DNA from: Planomonospora sp. ID67723
Lineage (GTDB): Bacteria > Actinomycetota > Actinomycetes > Streptosporangiales > Streptosporangiaceae
Assembly (NCBI RefSeq): GCF_015711605.1
Contig: NZ_JABTEZ010000002.1
Span: 930,001 to 994,000 of the forward strand
DNA length: 64,000 nucleotides
Direction: 5' to 3'
The translations under genes were made by a program, and so were the position numbers. The notes below the pieces were generated by a model. That model saw only the letters and a program-made list of their open reading frames with translations, did no database searches and was not told the DNA's origin. Numbering within the stretch: position 1 is the stretch's first letter; the number at the start of each line of letters is the position of its first letter. Of this stretch, positions 62,592 to 64,000 are shown piece after piece.

Positions 62592-63151
62592 GAACGGGGA
62601 TCGCGGGGCTGCTGCTGGCGGCCGGATCGGGATCGCGCCTCGGCACGCCCAAGGCGCTGGTGGAGTTCCGCGGAGAGCGGCTGGTGGACCGGGGGGTCCG
62701 GCTCCTGCACGACGGCGGCTGCCATCCGGTGGTGGTGGTGCTCGGCGCGGCGACCGTGCAGGTGCGCGGCGCGGTGGCCGTGCGCAATCCCGACTGGCGC
62801 TCCGGGATGGGCTCCTCGCTCCGGGTCGGCCTGGAGGCGCTGCCCCCGGACGCCGGGCACGCGGTGATCGCGCTGGTGGACCAGCCGTTCATCGGGGTGC
62901 CGGCCGTCGAGCGGCTCGTCCGGGCGGCGCGGGACGGCGCCGCGGTGGCCGCGGCCACGTACGGCGGCGCGCCCAGGAACCCGGTGCTGATCGCCAGGGA
63001 GCACTTCGCGGAGGTCGCCCGGCTCGCCGTCGGCGACGTCGGGGCGCGGCCGTTCCTGCGCGCCCACCCCGAGCTGGTCGTCGCGATCGCCTGCGACGAC
63101 GTCGGGGATCCCGCCGACATCGACACGCCCGCCGACCTCGCGCGGCTGTAG
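62588..63151 (+). CDS. MocA/MobA-like molybdenum cofactor nucleotidyltransferase
   Basis: 187 residues. The NTP-transfer motif LLLAAGSGSRLGTPKALVEF is at the start; RSGMGSSLRVGLEAL and LVDQPFIGV are the further signatures. ATG at 62588 overlaps the VWA gene by ATGA. It would make the cytidine or guanosine dinucleotide form of the cofactor. With MoxR and VWA genes it forms a maturation set for a molybdenum hydroxylase (xanthine or CO dehydrogenase type) encoded elsewhere. Confidence 0.88.
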   Translation: MRTGIAGLLLAAGSGSRLGTPKALVEFRGERLVDRGVRLLHDGGCHPVVVVLGAATVQVRGAVAVRNPDWRSGMGSSLRVGLEALPPDAGHAVIALVDQPFIGVPAVERLVRAARDGAAVAAATYGGAPRNPVLIAREHFAEVARLAVGDVGARPFLRAHPELVVAIACDDVGDPADIDTPADLARL

Positions 63152-63189
63152 TCGTAGGTGACGCCGAATCGATCACTCCGCTGGAGGTT

Positions 63190-64000
63190 CTAAAGCCGCA
63201 GGGCGGCCACGGCGGCACGGTGGTCGCTGCCGGCGGCGGGCTCCACACCCGCGCTGGTCGCGGTGAGACCGCGGTAGAGGATGTGGTCGGGGCGGGTGAC
63301 CGGGAAGGAGGCCGGCCAGGTGAAGCCGAAACCGGTGCCCGCCTCCTGGTGGGCGTCGGCGAGAGGAGGCACCAGGGCGGAGCGCTTGCGGTCGGTGGTG
63401 GCGGTGTTGAGGTCGCCGAGGACCAGGAGGTTCTCGCTGGCGTCTCGCTCGATGACCTGCCGGGCGTGGGCGAGGGTGTGATCCCGCTGGGCCGTCTTGC
63501 CGGGCCGGGCCGAGGCGAGGTGCATGACGTAGACCGTCACCTCGCCCTTGGGCGTCTCCACCACGGCGCGCAGCGCCCGGGTCCAGCTCAGGCCGATGTC
63601 CACCGCGCGGTGCTCGGTGATCGGGAAACGGCTCCACAGCCCGATCGTGCTGACCTGGATCCGGTGCGGGAAGCGACGGCTGAGCTCCTTGGCCGCCGGT
63701 CCTCCGGGGGTGAGCTCCTGGGCGGCGAACAGGTCCCGGCCCTTCGCCACGGCCCGCACGGCCCGCCCCGAGTCGGCGTTGGTCACGCCCACGTTGAGGG
63801 TGGCGACCGCCAGGTCGCTCGGCCCGCCCGGCGCGGTGCGCAGCAGGGCCGGGCCGAACATGACCCCCCACACCAGCGCGGGGAGCAGCGCGGTGACGAT
63901 CACCTTCCACGACCGGGTGAGCAGCGCGCCGACGACCAGGAGGGGCACGGCCGCTCCCAGCCAGGGGAGCAGGCTCTCCAGAACGGGGGTGAAGCCGCCC
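63190..64000 (-). CDS. Endonuclease/exonuclease/phosphatase-family protein, truncated at window edge
   Basis: At least 270 residues; the frame is open to the edge, so the start lies beyond 64000. Two or three membrane segments (LGAAVPLLVVGALL, VIVTALLPALVWGVMFGPAL) precede an EEP domain with LAVATLNVGVTNADSG, DLFAAQELTPGG, VMHLASARPG, LVLGDLNTATTD, PDHILYRG and the final SDHRAAVAAL (catalytic Asp/His). Probably a membrane-anchored nuclease or phosphatase; the substrate is unknown. Confidence 0.88.
   Translation of the reverse strand, partial: GGFTPVLESLLPWLGAAVPLLVVGALLTRSWKVIVTALLPALVWGVMFGPALLRTAPGGPSDLAVATLNVGVTNADSGRAVRAVAKGRDLFAAQELTPGGPAAKELSRRFPHRIQVSTIGLWSRFPITEHRAVDIGLSWTRALRAVVETPKGEVTVYVMHLASARPGKTAQRDHTLAHARQVIERDASENLLVLGDLNTATTDRKRSALVPPLADAHQEAGTGFGFTWPASFPVTRPDHILYRGLTATSAGVEPAAGSDHRAAVAALRL

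Overview
The window is high-GC actinobacterial chromosome. GTG and TTG starts are common, genes are tightly overlapped (GTGA/ATGA junctions), and the marker set fits a sporulating filamentous actinomycete: BldD, actinobacterial integration host factor, omega subunit and a pyr operon directly next to bldD. The type 1B PyrD/PyrK pair and the general gene order suggest Streptosporangiales or a close relative. That placement is inference from gene content, not from a marker tree.

Layout. 1-5030: end of metF, a GNAT protein, a HEPN-domain gene behind a promoter that carries two LexA-type boxes, an L,D-transpeptidase, YbaK and ArsC-like proteins and a DUF2332 protein. 5195-7036: a membrane PP2C phosphatase and the developmental regulator BldD. 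7839-18116: the pyrimidine operon pyrR-pyrB-pyrC-carA-carB-pyrK-pyrD-pyrF, preceded by a PyrR-binding RNA hairpin. 18303-22797: mihF, gmk, rpoZ, coaBC, a small unknown gene and metK. 22963-32906: an amidohydrolase, a PriA-like protein without helicase motifs, two paralogous unknown proteins, def, fmt and rsmB. 32963-40743: two divergent c-di-GMP genes, one of them a 1754-residue kinase-ATPase-GAF-GGDEF fusion. 40889-43319: rpe, a SigE-type sigma factor and its membrane partner. 43469-49420: a peptide ABC transporter on the minus strand. 49743-55341: an MpaB-type oxygenase, an FMN riboswitch and the riboflavin operon ribD-ribE-ribM-ribBA-ribH. 55464-64000: a PH-domain membrane protein, a third GGDEF/EAL protein, a Trk/Ktr potassium system, a MoxR/VWA/MocA maturation cluster and a truncated exo/endonuclease-phosphatase gene.

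Themes. (1) c-di-GMP: BldD retains its c-di-GMP binding residues, and three GGDEF proteins lie within the same 51 kb. (2) RNA-level control of two biosynthetic operons: a PyrR hairpin for pyr and an FMN riboswitch for rib. (3) The most unusual signal is a set of short tandem elements placed exactly at stop/start overlaps inside operons (carB end, ribBA/ribH, with a degenerate copy at carA/carB and a mini-ORF chain at pyrC/carA). Each unit is a small open reading frame that starts on the ATGA of the preceding gene and ends on the ATGA of the next unit. This is the architecture known from mycobacterial interspersed repetitive units (MIRUs).

No rRNA, tRNA, CRISPR array, insertion sequence or prophage gene was recognised.
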